The notes beneath the pieces were generated by a model. It was not told the DNA's origin. It made no database searches and worked only from the letters and a program-made list of their open reading frames with translations. The position numbers and the translations under genes are program-made. A stretch of DNA of 64,000 nt from Lacrimispora sphenoides. Its GTDB lineage: Bacteria; Bacillota; Clostridia; Lachnospirales; Lachnospiraceae. Location of the stretch: positions 620,001-684,000 of the forward strand of contig NZ_FOIP01000001.1 in NCBI RefSeq assembly GCF_900105215.1. The letters are read 5' to 3'. Below, one piece after another: positions 16,667 through 24,889 of the stretch (its first letter is position 1; each line of letters begins with the position of its first letter).

Positions 16667-16707
16667 ATAATAACATGTTGAATTATTGTTGTCAAGTCAA
16701 CAATAAT
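16667..16707 (-). promoter_or_regulatory. promoter with overlapping MarR-type operator
   Basis: TTGACA (16695-16690), 17-bp spacer, extended -10 TGtTATTAT (hexamer 16672-16667). A perfect inverted repeat ATTATTGTTG-N6-CAACAATAAT (16682-16707) covers the -35 box, a classic arrangement for autorepression. Confidence 0.7.
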
Positions 16708-16735
16708 AAATTTAAATGACAAGAACCGTCAGCGC

Positions 16736-16776
16736 ACAAAAACGGGGAACAGGATAAAATATAATCCTGTTCCCCG
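16736..16776 (-). terminator. terminator of the tdh-kbl operon
   Basis: CGGGGAACAGGAT / ATCCTGTTCCCCG inverted repeat (13 bp) followed by TTTTTGT on the minus strand, 45 bp after the kbl stop. Confidence 0.85.
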
Positions 16777-16821
16777 CTCTCGTCCATTTCATTTTACAAT
16801 AAAAATGATGCCACTATTTTC

Positions 16822-18003
16822 TTAAATCCCCATCTCTTCCTTTACACGTCTAAAGCATTCTACTGCAAAATCCAAATCCTCCCTTGTATGGGCGGCGGAT
16901 ATCTGTGTACGGATTCTGGCCTTTCCTTTTGGCACCACCGGATAGCAGAATCCGATGACGTAAACGCCTCGCTCCAGCATCCTTGCTGCAAATTCCACGG
17001 CCGTCTTTGCATCATACAGCATAATCGCTACAATCGGATGATCAGTTTCAATAATATCAAAACCTACCTCTTTTATTTTCTCCCTGAAATAACGGGTATT
17101 TTCATGAACGCGGTCCCTGTACTCCGTGCTCCGCTCCAGAATTTCAAAAGTCTTTATGGCTCCGCCGGCGATTGCAGGAGCTACGGTATTGGAAAACAGA
17201 TACGGTCTGCTCTTTTGACGGAGCAAATCCACGATTTCCTGTCTGGCGCTGGTATATCCGCCGCTGGCTCCACCCAGAGCCTTGCCCAGTGTACCGGTGA
17301 TGATATCCACCCGGCCCATGACGCCGCAGTGTTCCGGTGTACCCTTACCAAGCATTCCCATAAAGCCTACTGCATGGCTGTCATCTACCATCACCAGTGC
17401 GTCGTATTTGTCAGCCAGATCACAGATTGCTTTTAAATCAGCCACAATGCCATCCATGGAAAATACACCGTCTGTGGCAATCAGACGTATCCTGGCATCC
17501 TGAGAATCCTTTAAGCACTGTTCTAACTCCTCCATATTATTATTGGCATAACGGAAGCGCTTTGCCCTGCATAAACGCACGCCGTCAATGATGCTGGCAT
17601 GATTTAATGCATCGCTGATCACCGCATCCTCCTCTGTCAGCAATGTTTCAAACAGGCCTCCATTAGCATCGAAACAGGAGGAGTACAAAATCGTATCATC
17701 CATGCCCAGGAAGGAAGAGATTTTTGCTTCCAGTTCTTTGTGTATCCCCTGGGTTCCGCAGATGAAACGAACGGAAGACAAGCCGTATCCCCATGTATCA
17801 TAAGTGGCTTTGGCCGCCTCTATAATCTCCTGGTTGTCTGAAAGTCCAAGATAATTGTTGGCACACATATTGATGACATTTTCTGTCTTCGTAGTATTGA
17901 TTCTGCTCCTTTGAGGACTTGTGATAATGCGCTCCTCCTTATAAGTTCCGTCTTCTCTCGCCTGTTCCACCGCTTCTTTATAATAGTTTAATGCATTTTT
18001 CAT
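16822..18003 (-). CDS. kbl: glycine C-acetyltransferase (2-amino-3-ketobutyrate CoA ligase)
   Basis: 393 residues of the PLP-dependent alpha-oxoamine synthase family. The PLP lysine lies in [17 protein letters not shown], and [13 protein letters not shown] supplies the ring-stacking His and the Asp. It converts 2-amino-3-ketobutyrate and CoA to glycine and acetyl-CoA, the second step of threonine catabolism. The start at 18003 follows AGGAGAGAAGTGATAAT; eleven further in-frame codons upstream lack a ribosome binding site. It follows tdh by 83 bp, so the two steps are co-expressed. Confidence 0.9.
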   Translation of the reverse strand: MKNALNYYKEAVEQAREDGTYKEERIITSPQRSRINTTKTENVINMCANNYLGLSDNQEIIEAAKATYDTWGYGLSSVRFICGTQGIHKELEAKISSFLGMDDTILYSSCFDANGGLFETLLTEEDAVISDALNHASIIDGVRLCRAKRFRYANNNMEELEQCLKDSQDARIRLIATDGVFSMDGIVADLKAICDLADKYDALVMVDDSHAVGFMGMLGKGTPEHCGVMGRVDIITGTLGKALGGASGGYTSARQEIVDLLRQKSRPYLFSNTVAPAIAGGAIKTFEILERSTEYRDRVHENTRYFREKIKEVGFDIIETDHPIVAIMLYDAKTAVEFAARMLERGVYVIGFCYPVVPKGKARIRTQISAAHTREDLDFAVECFRRVKEEMGI

Positions 18004-18086
18004 ATTATCACTTCTCTCCTGTCGTTCATTTTCCATTGTCTGGCTGAATAACCTTATCTATGTTAATTCGTTCGTCCTATCCTCTA

Positions 18087-19133
18087 TTAAATCTTCGTCC
18101 AGTCCAGAACTACTTTTCCGCACTGTCCGCTGTTCATTACGTCAAAGCCCTTCTGGAACTCCCGGAAATCAAACTTATGAGTGATGATCTTCTCAATTTC
18201 AAGGCCACTGTTTAACATAGCCATCATCTTGTACCAGGTTTCAAATATTTCTCTGCCATAAATTCCCTTTAACTGCAGACAGTTAATCACGATCTTATTC
18301 CATGGCACTACGGTATCGCTTCCCTGAAGGCCCAGCACTGCAATCTTGCCGCCGTTGTACATATGGTCAATCATGGAAGTAAACGCCTGGCCATTGCCGG
18401 ACATCTCTAGTCCGACGTCAAAACCTTCCTCGATATGAAGCTCCCGCATCTTATCATCTAAGTTCTCTCTGGCTACATTGACAGTATGGGCACCGCAGAT
18501 TTCCCGGGCCAGGTTCAACCGGTAATCATTGACATCGGTGATCACCACATGTTTGGCTCCCACGTGGCGGCAGATCGCTGCAGCCATGATGCCGATAGGA
18601 CCGGCACCTGTGATCAGCACATCCTCTCCCACCATATCAAAGGACAAAGCGGTATGTACTGCATTGCCCAGAGGATCGAAAGAAGAACATAATTCCTCAG
18701 GGATTCCCGGCTCACAGATAATCACATTGGTCTGCGGAATCACCAGATACTGTGCAAATGCACCGTCACGGTTTACCCCTACACCGACGGTATTTTTACA
18801 GAGATGACGTTTTCCTGCTTTACAGTTACGGCAGTGTCCACATACGATGTGGCCCTCTCCCGATACGATATCGCCGATTTTATATTCCTTCACAAGACTG
18901 CCCACTTCCACGATTTCACCTACAAATTCGTGTCCGATGGTCATCGGCGGTTTTATCGTTTCCTGAGACCACTTATCCCAGTTATGGATATGTAAATCCG
19001 TACCGCAGATTGATGTGTAGTGAATCTTGATCTTCACATCATTTTCCCCTGTTTCGGGAATGGGGACCTCTCTAAGCGCCAGCCCACGCGCCGCCTCTTC
19101 TTTTACAATTGCATACATCATTCTTTCTTTCAT
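18087..19133 (-). CDS. tdh: L-threonine 3-dehydrogenase
   Basis: 348 residues of the zinc-dependent medium-chain dehydrogenase family. It has a catalytic zinc site ([23 protein letters not shown]), a four-cysteine structural zinc lobe (C-x2-C-x2-C-x7-C in [14 protein letters not shown]) and a Rossmann motif ([22 protein letters not shown]). It oxidises threonine to 2-amino-3-ketobutyrate with NAD+. The start at 19133 is preceded by AGGTGGAGGTTACA; upstream in-frame codons are untranslated leader. It is the first gene of the tdh-kbl operon, controlled from a promoter carrying two palindromes. Confidence 0.9.
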   Translation of the reverse strand: MKERMMYAIVKEEAARGLALREVPIPETGENDVKIKIHYTSICGTDLHIHNWDKWSQETIKPPMTIGHEFVGEIVEVGSLVKEYKIGDIVSGEGHIVCGHCRNCKAGKRHLCKNTVGVGVNRDGAFAQYLVIPQTNVIICEPGIPEELCSSFDPLGNAVHTALSFDMVGEDVLITGAGPIGIMAAAICRHVGAKHVVITDVNDYRLNLAREICGAHTVNVARENLDDKMRELHIEEGFDVGLEMSGNGQAFTSMIDHMYNGGKIAVLGLQGSDTVVPWNKIVINCLQLKGIYGREIFETWYKMMAMLNSGLEIEKIITHKFDFREFQKGFDVMNSGQCGKVVLDWTKI

Positions 19134-19182
19134 TGTAACCTCCACCTTTCTTATTGCTTTATATGTCTTTGTGAGACGAAAA

Positions 19183-19262
19183 ATGTCTTTTATGCGCAGA
19201 CATATTTCCATTTAATGTCTCCCCCTCAGGGACATAATAACATGAATGTCGGTAGATTGCAA
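19183..19262 (-). promoter_or_regulatory. tdh-kbl promoter with two ATGTC-N11-GACAT operators
   Basis: TTGCAA (19262-19257), 17-bp spacer, extended -10 TGtTATTAT (hexamer 19239-19234). Palindrome 1 (19215-19235) covers the end of the -10 box and the start site. Palindrome 2 (19183-19203) lies 32 bp downstream, about three helical turns. Both are ATGTC-N11-GACAT. This placement suggests a repressor; the protein is unknown. Confidence 0.6.
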
Positions 19263-19307
19263 TCCCTTTTCTTATGATTTTCGTTAGGAAATTCAGAGAA
19301 AAAAAAG

Positions 19308-19338
19308 CAAAAAAAATGGCTTCCAAAATGGAAACCAT
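19308..19338 (-). terminator. terminator after the small ORF at 19.35-19.49 kb
   Basis: On the minus strand ATGGTTTCC-ATTTT-GGAAGCCAT (one mismatch) followed by eight T's. Confidence 0.7.
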
Positions 19339-19346
19339 CTCCTTAT

Positions 19347-19493
19347 TTATACGATATCTTTGTACTTATGAGTCATAATCCAGGAAATCTCATGCACATC
19401 CAAATTCCTGATATCCAATAGCTTTAAAACGTTCTCAGAAATTCGAAAATTATCGTTTGGAGAACTTAAAAGGATAATTATGAGACATCTCAT
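19347..19493 (-). CDS. possible small ORF or gene remnant, 48 aa
   Basis: Open frame starting MRCLIIILL and ending WIMTHKYKDIV, directly followed by a good terminator, so the region is probably transcribed. No ribosome binding site precedes the ATG, and the family is not recognised. It may be the C-terminal remnant of a decayed gene rather than a functional one. It lies beside the type I toxin locus. Confidence 0.25.
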   Translation of the reverse strand: MRCLIIILLSSPNDNFRISENVLKLLDIRNLDVHEISWIMTHKYKDIV

Positions 19494-19569
19494 GCATGCT
19501 TGTCAGTTATGTGTTAGTTACCCACAGTTTCTTGCAACAGCCTATAATGCTTCATTGCTCAAATTTCTG

Positions 19570-19600
19570 TTGAATTAAATAAATTCTTATGATATATTAT
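19570..19600 (+). promoter_or_regulatory. promoter of the type I antitoxin RNA
   Basis: TTGAAT (19570-19575), 17-bp spacer, TATATT (19593-19598; TATTAT overlaps it two bases later). It drives transcription toward the 3' end of the toxin gene. Confidence 0.5.
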
Positions 19601-19604
19601 AGAT

Positions 19605-19695
19605 AGAAAAGGAACAACCGCCCACAAGGGGTTGACCGACTATATGAGGAGCAAAGCCACCCTTAACCGTCCAAAGTTTATAGGGTGGTTTTTGC
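19605..19695 (+). ncRNA. putative type I antitoxin RNA
   Basis: A roughly 90-nt plus-strand RNA between its own promoter and the hairpin CCACCCT/AGGGTGG with a TTTTT tail. It is antisense to the 3' untranslated end of the toxin mRNA, the geometry of TxpA/RatA-like and other Firmicutes holin-like toxin systems. Base pairing would block or destabilise the toxin mRNA. Identification rests on position, the terminator shared with the toxin transcript, and the look of the adjacent toxin. Confidence 0.6.
19652..19695. terminator. bidirectional terminator shared by toxin mRNA and antitoxin RNA
   Basis: GCAAAGCCACCCT...AGGGTGGTTTTTGC; the A-rich and T-rich flanks also pair, so it works in either direction. 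Confidence 0.75.
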
Positions 19696-19704
19696 TATGT
19701 ACAG

Positions 19705-19794
19705 CTACTTACAAAACGTAAAAACGAATGTAAGTAATGCCAAAAGGAACAGACCAAAGGTCATTAAATCCTTAAAATCAAAACGATTTTTCAT
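19705..19794 (-). CDS. holin-like type I toxin peptide, 29 aa
   Basis: A 29-codon gene, MKNRFDFKDLMTFGLFLLAL followed by a short hydrophobic tail ending FCK. It has a charged N-terminus and one membrane-spanning helix, as in the putative holin-like toxins of Firmicutes type I systems, which insert in the membrane when antitoxin RNA is missing. An unusually strong ribosome binding site (GGGGGTGAT) precedes the ATG, and a CATTCT-AAA-AGAATG hairpin abuts it, as expected for mRNAs that mask their start. It is too short for standard gene finding. The antisense RNA and terminator lie immediately downstream. Confidence 0.65.
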   Translation of the reverse strand: MKNRFDFKDLMTFGLFLLALLTFVFTFCK

Positions 19795-19859
19795 AGGCAT
19801 CACCCCCATTCTTTTAGAATGAGGTCAACACACCCTGCAACACGATTGTCCTTGTGCAT

Positions 19860-19888
19860 ATTCTATCATACGGATTCCTTCCTTACAA
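19860..19888 (-). promoter_or_regulatory. toxin mRNA promoter
   Basis: TTGTAA (19888-19883), 17-bp spacer, extended -10 TGaTAGAAT (hexamer 19865-19860). It gives a toxin leader of about 60 nt. Confidence 0.5.
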
Positions 19889-20002
19889 TCAATAATTTTT
19901 CTATTTCGTATATCTTTTTGTTTGTTAGTTACCTGTTAGTAACGTGTAAGTTACCTCTAAATTTTGATACCATTTCAAGCATTCCTTGTTATTTCAGCAA
20001 AT

Positions 20003-20037
20003 AAGAAAACCCCGAAAACATAATGTTTTTCGGGGTT
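20003..20037 (-). terminator. terminator of the rplM-rpsI operon
   Basis: CCCCGAAAAACA-TTA-TGTTTTCGGGG followed by TTTTCTTATTT on the minus strand, 27 bp after the rpsI stop. Confidence 0.85.
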
Positions 20038-20063
20038 CTGCTGTAATTCGATTTTCTGTCTGC

Positions 20064-20456
20064 TTATCTCTTTGAGAACTGTGGAGCACGACGAGCTGCT
20101 TTTAAGCCGTACTTCTTTCTTTCTTTCATTCTTGGATCTCTTGTTAAGAAGCCTGCCTTCTTAAGAATCGGGCGATACTCAACATCTGCCTGAAGCAGAG
20201 CTCTTGAAATACCGTGTCTGATTGCACCGGCCTGTCCAGTGAATCCACCGCCGTGAACGTTAACCATAATGTCAAACTTATCAACTGTCTCTGTAGCAAC
20301 TAACGGCTGACGAACAACAAGCTTTAATGTTTCAAGACCTAAATACTGGTCGATATCTCTCTTATTGATAGTGATCTTACCTGTACCTGGTACTAAATAT
20401 ACTCTAGCGATAGACTTTTTTCTTCTACCTGTTCCGTAAAATTTTGCATTAGCCAT
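20064..20456 (-). CDS. rpsI: 30S ribosomal protein S9
   Basis: 130 residues. It has the N-terminal [16 protein letters not shown] and the basic C-terminal tail ending [17 protein letters not shown], whose last Lys-Arg residues reach the ribosomal P site. It is the second gene of the rplM-rpsI pair, 28 bp after rplM, with AAAGGAGGAAGTTATC before the ATG. The family length is 128-132, so it is complete. Confidence 0.97.
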   Translation of the reverse strand: MANAKFYGTGRRKKSIARVYLVPGTGKITINKRDIDQYLGLETLKLVVRQPLVATETVDKFDIMVNVHGGGFTGQAGAIRHGISRALLQADVEYRPILKKAGFLTRDPRMKERKKYGLKAARRAPQFSKR

Positions 20457-20484
20457 GATAACTTCCTCCTTTCAGCACCTCTGA

Positions 20485-20919
20485 TTAAAATTTGAACTCT
20501 AAAACTTCTGGTTTCTGAGCTGCATGACTATGCTCTGCACCTGCATATACGTGAAGTTTTGTTATCATGCTTCTTCCTAAAGGTCCCTTGGGAAGCATAC
20601 CCTTAACAGCCAGTTCAATAACTTTTTCAGGCTTTTTAGCCATCATTTCTCTTAAAGTTGTTTCTCTCATACCACCAACATACTCAGAGTGGTTATAGTA
20701 GATCTTCTGATCTAATTTCTTGCCGGTTACGGCAATCTTATCTGCATTTACAACGATCACATAATCACCGCAATCCATATGCGGTGTGTAGATCGGTTTA
20801 TTCTTACCTCTTAATACTTTAGCTACTTCTGAAGCCAAACGTCCTAATGTATATCCTGTAGCATCAACTACGTACCATTTTCTTTCAATTGTTGCTGGAC
20901 TAGCCATAAAAGTCTTCAT
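20485..20919 (-). CDS. rplM: 50S ribosomal protein L13
   Basis: 144 residues, the normal length. It contains the L13 hallmarks [33 protein letters not shown] and [12 protein letters not shown]. It is first in a two-gene unit with rpsI, with its own consensus promoter and a hairpin leader in the 164-bp gap to truA, so expression is probably autoregulated by L13. GGAGGTTGTCCA precedes the ATG. Confidence 0.97.
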   Translation of the reverse strand: MKTFMASPATIERKWYVVDATGYTLGRLASEVAKVLRGKNKPIYTPHMDCGDYVIVVNADKIAVTGKKLDQKIYYNHSEYVGGMRETTLREMMAKKPEKVIELAVKGMLPKGPLGRSMITKLHVYAGAEHSHAAQKPEVLEFKF

Positions 20920-21017
20920 TGGACAACCTCCTGTAAATTATGGTTTTTTAAGCATAACTATATTGCAAAATGCTCACTCCGGGGCTTTGGCTGAACATTT
21001 TCGTCTAACGTCACAGT
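20920..21017 (-). ncRNA. L13-type ribosomal protein leader
   Basis: A roughly 97-nt leader of the rplM mRNA. An outer stem ATAACT/AGTTAT (21020-21015 with 20959-20954) encloses an inner stem AAAATGTTCA/TGAGCATTTT (21001-20992 with 20976-20967). Position and form fit the Firmicutes L13 leader idea; I cannot check the family model. Confidence 0.55.
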
Positions 21018-21022
21018 TATAC

Positions 21023-21051
21023 ATTATATTACATTCAGCCGGATGTGTCAA
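21023..21051 (-). promoter_or_regulatory. consensus promoter of rplM-rpsI
   Basis: Perfect TTGACA (21051-21046), 17-bp spacer, perfect TATAAT (21028-21023). Confidence 0.85.
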
Positions 21052-21083
21052 CCTCTTTTCCCATAAAATCAAGGTTTTTCGGC

Positions 21084-22109
21084 CTATTTTTGTGTCACGT
21101 ACCATCCCTTGCTTTCAGGATCAGCCTGAAAAATATAAAATCCATAGGGCTTTCCCAAAATGATCCTTCCATCCATCTCCTCGTCTCGAACAAAAATGGT
21201 TTTTGCACCATTTTGAACTGCCTGATGGACCACACGGATCAAAAGTCTTTCAAAATCCTCTTCCCTGCACCGGTGAATGTGAAGCCAGGCTTTTCCTTCC
21301 GAAACAATCTTATCCTGGGAAAGAGTATAGCTCCATTCCTTATTCTCTCTCTGGATCTGATTTTTAAGTTCTGTTTCATAATCAAGGCTTATCAGGGAAA
21401 GTCCCTTTGCCACAGCCTTTGGCCCTGCCACATTCCGGTCCCTGGCATCAAGAATCTTTTCCACATGTGCCGGCGGATACGCCCCCATGCCGACCTTCAT
21501 TAACGTACCTGCAATGATCCGCACCATGTTATACAGGAAACCGCTGCCCTTAATGCGGATTGTAATGAGATCCCCGGTCTTTTCAATGTCCAGGCTATAA
21601 ATGGTACGTACGGTCTCTTCCGCCTGCCCACGGGCCGTACAGAAGCTTTTAAAATCATGTTCTCCCACCAGATAGGCCCCGCCTTCCCGCATCCGCTCCA
21701 CATCCAGGGGAAAATAGCAGAAATAGCTGTAAAGCCTCATGGTTGGTACTTCAATTTTCCGGTTCATGATTTTATATTCATAAGTTTTAACACAGTTCTG
21801 CTTTCTCGGATGATAATCCGGTGCCACCTCCTCAGACTGTAAGATCCGGATATCATCCGGCAGCCTCTGATTTAAGGCAAAGCATATTTTATCGGCAGGC
21901 ATCCGGTTCTCCGTATCAAAGACCGCCACATTTCCCTCCGAGTGAACCCCGGAATCGGTTCTGCTGGCCCCGATTACGGTTACTGGCTCCTTTAAAAGAT
22001 CCGTCAGTTTCCTGTTAAGTACCTCCTCTATTGTGATCCCGTTATTCTGAATCTGCCAGCCGCAGTAATTGGTGCCGTCATAGGCCACAATCATTTTAAC
22101 CCGTTTCAT
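21084..22109 (-). CDS. truA: tRNA pseudouridine(38-40) synthase TruA with C-terminal extension
   Basis: 341 residues. The first about 245 are a normal TruA: N-terminal YDGTNYCGWQIQ, catalytic Asp in GASRTDSGVHSEGNV, and GSGFLYNMVRIIAGTL near the end. It converts uridines 38-40 in tRNA anticodon arms to pseudouridine. An extra region of about 95 residues follows, with alternating helix and strand (EDFERLLIRVVHQAVQNGAKTIF, then GKPYGFYIFQ), which standard TruA lacks and whose role is unknown. It follows ecfT by 24 bp in the ECF operon. GGAGGATGT precedes the ATG. Confidence 0.9.
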   Translation of the reverse strand: MKRVKMIVAYDGTNYCGWQIQNNGITIEEVLNRKLTDLLKEPVTVIGASRTDSGVHSEGNVAVFDTENRMPADKICFALNQRLPDDIRILQSEEVAPDYHPRKQNCVKTYEYKIMNRKIEVPTMRLYSYFCYFPLDVERMREGGAYLVGEHDFKSFCTARGQAEETVRTIYSLDIEKTGDLITIRIKGSGFLYNMVRIIAGTLMKVGMGAYPPAHVEKILDARDRNVAGPKAVAKGLSLISLDYETELKNQIQRENKEWSYTLSQDKIVSEGKAWLHIHRCREEDFERLLIRVVHQAVQNGAKTIFVRDEEMDGRIILGKPYGFYIFQADPESKGWYVTQK

Positions 22110-22133
22110 ACATCCTCCTATTTTATGGGGGCC

Positions 22134-22934
22134 TTAACCCATGATTCGAAGTCCAGTGATAGCGGCCAGATATACCAGACACACCAGATAGGCGATCCCG
22201 TCCTGTTTTCCATACCGAAGAGGCTTCATTTTAGTCCTTCCTTCTCCGCCCCGGTAGCATCTGGCCTCCATAGCCATTGCCAGGTCCGTAGCACGGCGGA
22301 ATGCGGAAATAAATAAGGGTACCAGAAGAGGAATCATATTCTTTGCCTTCTGAATCAGATTCCCTGTTTCAAAATCAGCACCCCTGGCCATCTGAGCCTT
22401 CATGATCTTATCGGTTTCTTCCACAAGGATCGGAATGAATCTTAAAGCAATGGACATCATCATGGATACCTCATGGACCGGAACTCCCGCCTTCTTTAAA
22501 AACCCAAGGCTCTTTTCCAGACCATCGGTCAGCTGGTTCGGTGTGGTGGTGAGAGTCATGATAGAAGAGCCAACCACCAGGTAAATGAGCCGGACTCCCA
22601 TGAAGGACGCCGTTTTCACACCTTCCCTTGTCAATTTTAAAAATCCCAGCTGGAAGATGGGTTCTCCAGGAGTCAGGAATAAATTAAAGCTGACGCTGAT
22701 GAGCAGAAGAAACACAATCGCCTTTAACCCGCGTACCATGAATTTAAAGGGAACCTGGCTTAAACGGATCGATGTGATCAGAAAAAAAGTGGCGATCAAA
22801 TACGCCCATATGTCATTTGCAATAAAGAGGGATATAATAAAAACCATAGTCCCAAACAGCTTTGTCCGGGGATCCAGCCTATGAAGCTTTGAATCCACCG
22901 GATAATACTGCCCTAAAGTAATATCTTTCAGCAT
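22134..22934 (-). CDS. ecfT: ECF transporter transmembrane subunit EcfT
   Basis: About 266 residues with five or six membrane helices and the cytoplasmic coupling helices carrying the conserved Ala-Arg-Gly motifs (KAQMARGADFE and AMEARCYRGGEGR) that dock on the two ATPases. EcfT is the shared scaffold of energy-coupling-factor vitamin transporters and works with exchangeable substrate-binding S-components encoded elsewhere. The start at 22934 follows GGGAGATATT; the frame extends upstream over the ecfA2 stop. Order ecfA1-ecfA2-ecfT-truA is the usual Firmicutes arrangement. Confidence 0.9.
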   Translation of the reverse strand: MLKDITLGQYYPVDSKLHRLDPRTKLFGTMVFIISLFIANDIWAYLIATFFLITSIRLSQVPFKFMVRGLKAIVFLLLISVSFNLFLTPGEPIFQLGFLKLTREGVKTASFMGVRLIYLVVGSSIMTLTTTPNQLTDGLEKSLGFLKKAGVPVHEVSMMMSIALRFIPILVEETDKIMKAQMARGADFETGNLIQKAKNMIPLLVPLFISAFRRATDLAMAMEARCYRGGEGRTKMKPLRYGKQDGIAYLVCLVYLAAITGLRIMG

Positions 22935-22947
22935 AATATCTCCCGAT

Positions 22948-23796
22948 CTATTTTTCAAGAAGCCGTAAAATCTCATCTCTGGCTTCTTCTACGGTTGTAA
23001 CGTTATCATCAACAGGAACTCCGTGGTCCTGCAGCGAATGGACCACATAGGTGATCTTAGGAGCCGCAAGGCCGATCGCTTCCAGCTCCTTGTAATGCTT
23101 AAATACTTCCTTCGGAGTATCATCAAACACCTTTTCCCCTTGATTCATAACCAGAATCCGGTCCACATACCGGGCAATGTCCTCCATGCTGTGGGAAACC
23201 AGAATGATGGTCATATTCCTTTCCTTATGAAGCCGCGCAATCTGGTCCAGGATTTCGTCTCTTCCCCTTGGATCCAGGCCTGCAGTAGGTTCATCCAGTA
23301 TGAGCACCTCCGGCTCCATGGCCAGAACTCCTGCAATGGCCACCCGCCTTTTCTGCCCTCCGGAAAGTTCAAAAGGCGAACGGGAATAAAAGCTTTCGTC
23401 AAGCCCCACCATTGTGAGTGCTTCCCTTGCCCTTTTCTCGGCATCCTCCCTGGAAAGACCCTGATTCTTTGGACCAAAGCAAACGTCTGTAAACACATTG
23501 ATCTCAAAAAGCTGATGCTCCGGATACTGGAATACAAGTCCAACCTTGCTTCTTAAGGCCCGCATATTGTATCCTTCCTCATAAATGTTTCTTCCATTAT
23601 AATAGATGGTGCCATCAGTGGCTTTCATCAATCCGTTTAAGTGCTGGATCAGGGTCGACTTCCCGGAACCTGTATGCCCGATAAGGCCGACAAATTCCCC
23701 ATCGTTTATTTCCAGATTCACGTCCTTTAGCGCACGCTGCTCAAAGGCTGTTCCAGGCCCATAAACATAATTCAAATGCTCTGCTCTAATTGCCAT
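22948..23796 (-). CDS. ecfA2: ECF transporter ATPase EcfA2
   Basis: 282 residues. It has Walker [14 protein letters not shown]-loop [11 protein letters not shown], signature [16 protein letters not shown], Walker [14 protein letters not shown], and the C-terminal region that dimerises with EcfA1. The YPEHQLF wording marks the A2 subunit. It pairs with EcfA1 to power vitamin uptake through EcfT. Its start lies within the last codons of ecfA1 (11-bp overlap), indicating coupled translation. Confidence 0.92.
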   Translation of the reverse strand: MAIRAEHLNYVYGPGTAFEQRALKDVNLEINDGEFVGLIGHTGSGKSTLIQHLNGLMKATDGTIYYNGRNIYEEGYNMRALRSKVGLVFQYPEHQLFEINVFTDVCFGPKNQGLSREDAEKRAREALTMVGLDESFYSRSPFELSGGQKRRVAIAGVLAMEPEVLILDEPTAGLDPRGRDEILDQIARLHKERNMTIILVSHSMEDIARYVDRILVMNQGEKVFDDTPKEVFKHYKELEAIGLAAPKITYVVHSLQDHGVPVDDNVTTVEEARDEILRLLEK

Positions 23797-24691
23797 CCTT
23801 TACTCCATTCCCTAGTGTCACCTTTCCAGGAAAACGCTCTGCAAATTTTGGCAGAAGGTTTTCCATCAGTTCTTCCAGTGTCAGTATCCCATCCGGTAAG
23901 TCTACCCCATTCTTTTGCAGTTCATAGGCCAGCTCTGTTACCTGGGGAACATCCAGGCGGTAGGATTTAAGCTCCTCGACCCTTGAAAAAATTTCCTTTG
24001 GAGTTCCGTCCATGACCACCTTACCGTTATCCATGACAATGACCCGGTCTGCATCTATGACCTCTTCCATATAATGAGTAATCAGCAGGACCGTGATTCC
24101 TTCCTTCCTATTTAATTCCCTGACCGTCTTCACAACTTCCTTCCGGCCGTTAGGATCCAGCATGGCTGTAGGCTCGTCCAAAACAATGCACTGGGGCCGC
24201 ATTGCCATAACGCCGGCTATGGCAACCCTTTGCTTCTGGCCACCGGAAAGCCGATTAGGGGATTTTAAGCGAAATGCAGCCATTCCAACACTCTCCAGAC
24301 TCTCATTCACCCGCTTCCATATCTCCTCCGTAGGAACTCCCAGATTTTCAGGACCAAACCCTACATCTTCCTCTACGATATTTCCGATAATCTGATTATC
24401 CGGGTTCTGGAATACCATTCCGGTCCTTTTCCGAACTTCCCATAAATTATCTTCCACGGAAGTGTCCATTCCCTGAATCCACACGGTTCCCTCCGTAGGT
24501 AGGAGAATCGCATCTAACTGCTTTGCAAAGGTTGACTTACCGGAACCGTTGTGTCCAAGAATGGCTACAAACTGCCCCGCCTTAATATCCAAACTGACGC
24601 CGTCAATGGCACGTTTAATCTCTTCAATGTTTTCTTCCTCATCTCTTCTGATATAATCAAATATCAGTTTCGAGGTTTTTATTATTCCCAT
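23786..24691 (-). CDS. ecfA1: ECF transporter ATPase EcfA1
   Basis: About 301 residues. It has Walker [14 protein letters not shown]-loop [11 protein letters not shown] (the NPDNQ form is typical of EcfA1), signature [16 protein letters not shown], and Walker [14 protein letters not shown]. It is the first gene of the ecfA1-ecfA2-ecfT-truA operon. The start at 24691 (MGIIKTSK) follows GAAAGGTCTACT; ten upstream in-frame codons lack a ribosome binding site. In relatives this operon usually continues directly from rplQ, but here two secreted-protein genes intervene. Confidence 0.92.
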   Translation of the reverse strand: MGIIKTSKLIFDYIRRDEEENIEEIKRAIDGVSLDIKAGQFVAILGHNGSGKSTFAKQLDAILLPTEGTVWIQGMDTSVEDNLWEVRKRTGMVFQNPDNQIIGNIVEEDVGFGPENLGVPTEEIWKRVNESLESVGMAAFRLKSPNRLSGGQKQRVAIAGVMAMRPQCIVLDEPTAMLDPNGRKEVVKTVRELNRKEGITVLLITHYMEEVIDADRVIVMDNGKVVMDGTPKEIFSRVEELKSYRLDVPQVTELAYELQKNGVDLPDGILTLEELMENLLPKFAERFPGKVTLGNGVKDGN

Positions 24692-24735
24692 AGTAGACCT
24701 TTCTCTGATAAACTCAAACATACATATGCCACATA

Positions 24736-24764
24736 ATTTTAGATGAATATTTCATAACAGTCAA
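24736..24764 (-). promoter_or_regulatory. promoter of the ecfA1A2T-truA operon
   Basis: TTGACT (24764-24759), 17-bp spacer, TAAAAT (24741-24736), about 45 bp before ecfA1. Confidence 0.65.
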
Positions 24765-24848
24765 GCATAGACGCAAATCTTTTGTAAATTCAGTGGTGAA
24801 AAAGACAGTAAAATGAAGTGATTGAAACCTTTTCTTTATATCCAGAGA

Positions 24849-24888
24849 TAAAAAAATGGCACAGATGCAGTCATCTGTGCCATTTTTT
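24849..24888 (-). terminator. terminator after the secreted repeat protein pair
   Basis: Perfect 17-bp inverted repeat AAAAAATGGCACAGATG / CATCTGTGCCATTTTTT with a 4-nt loop, just after the stop at 24890. It isolates the repeat-protein genes from the ecf operon. Confidence 0.9.
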
Positions 24889-24889
24889 A

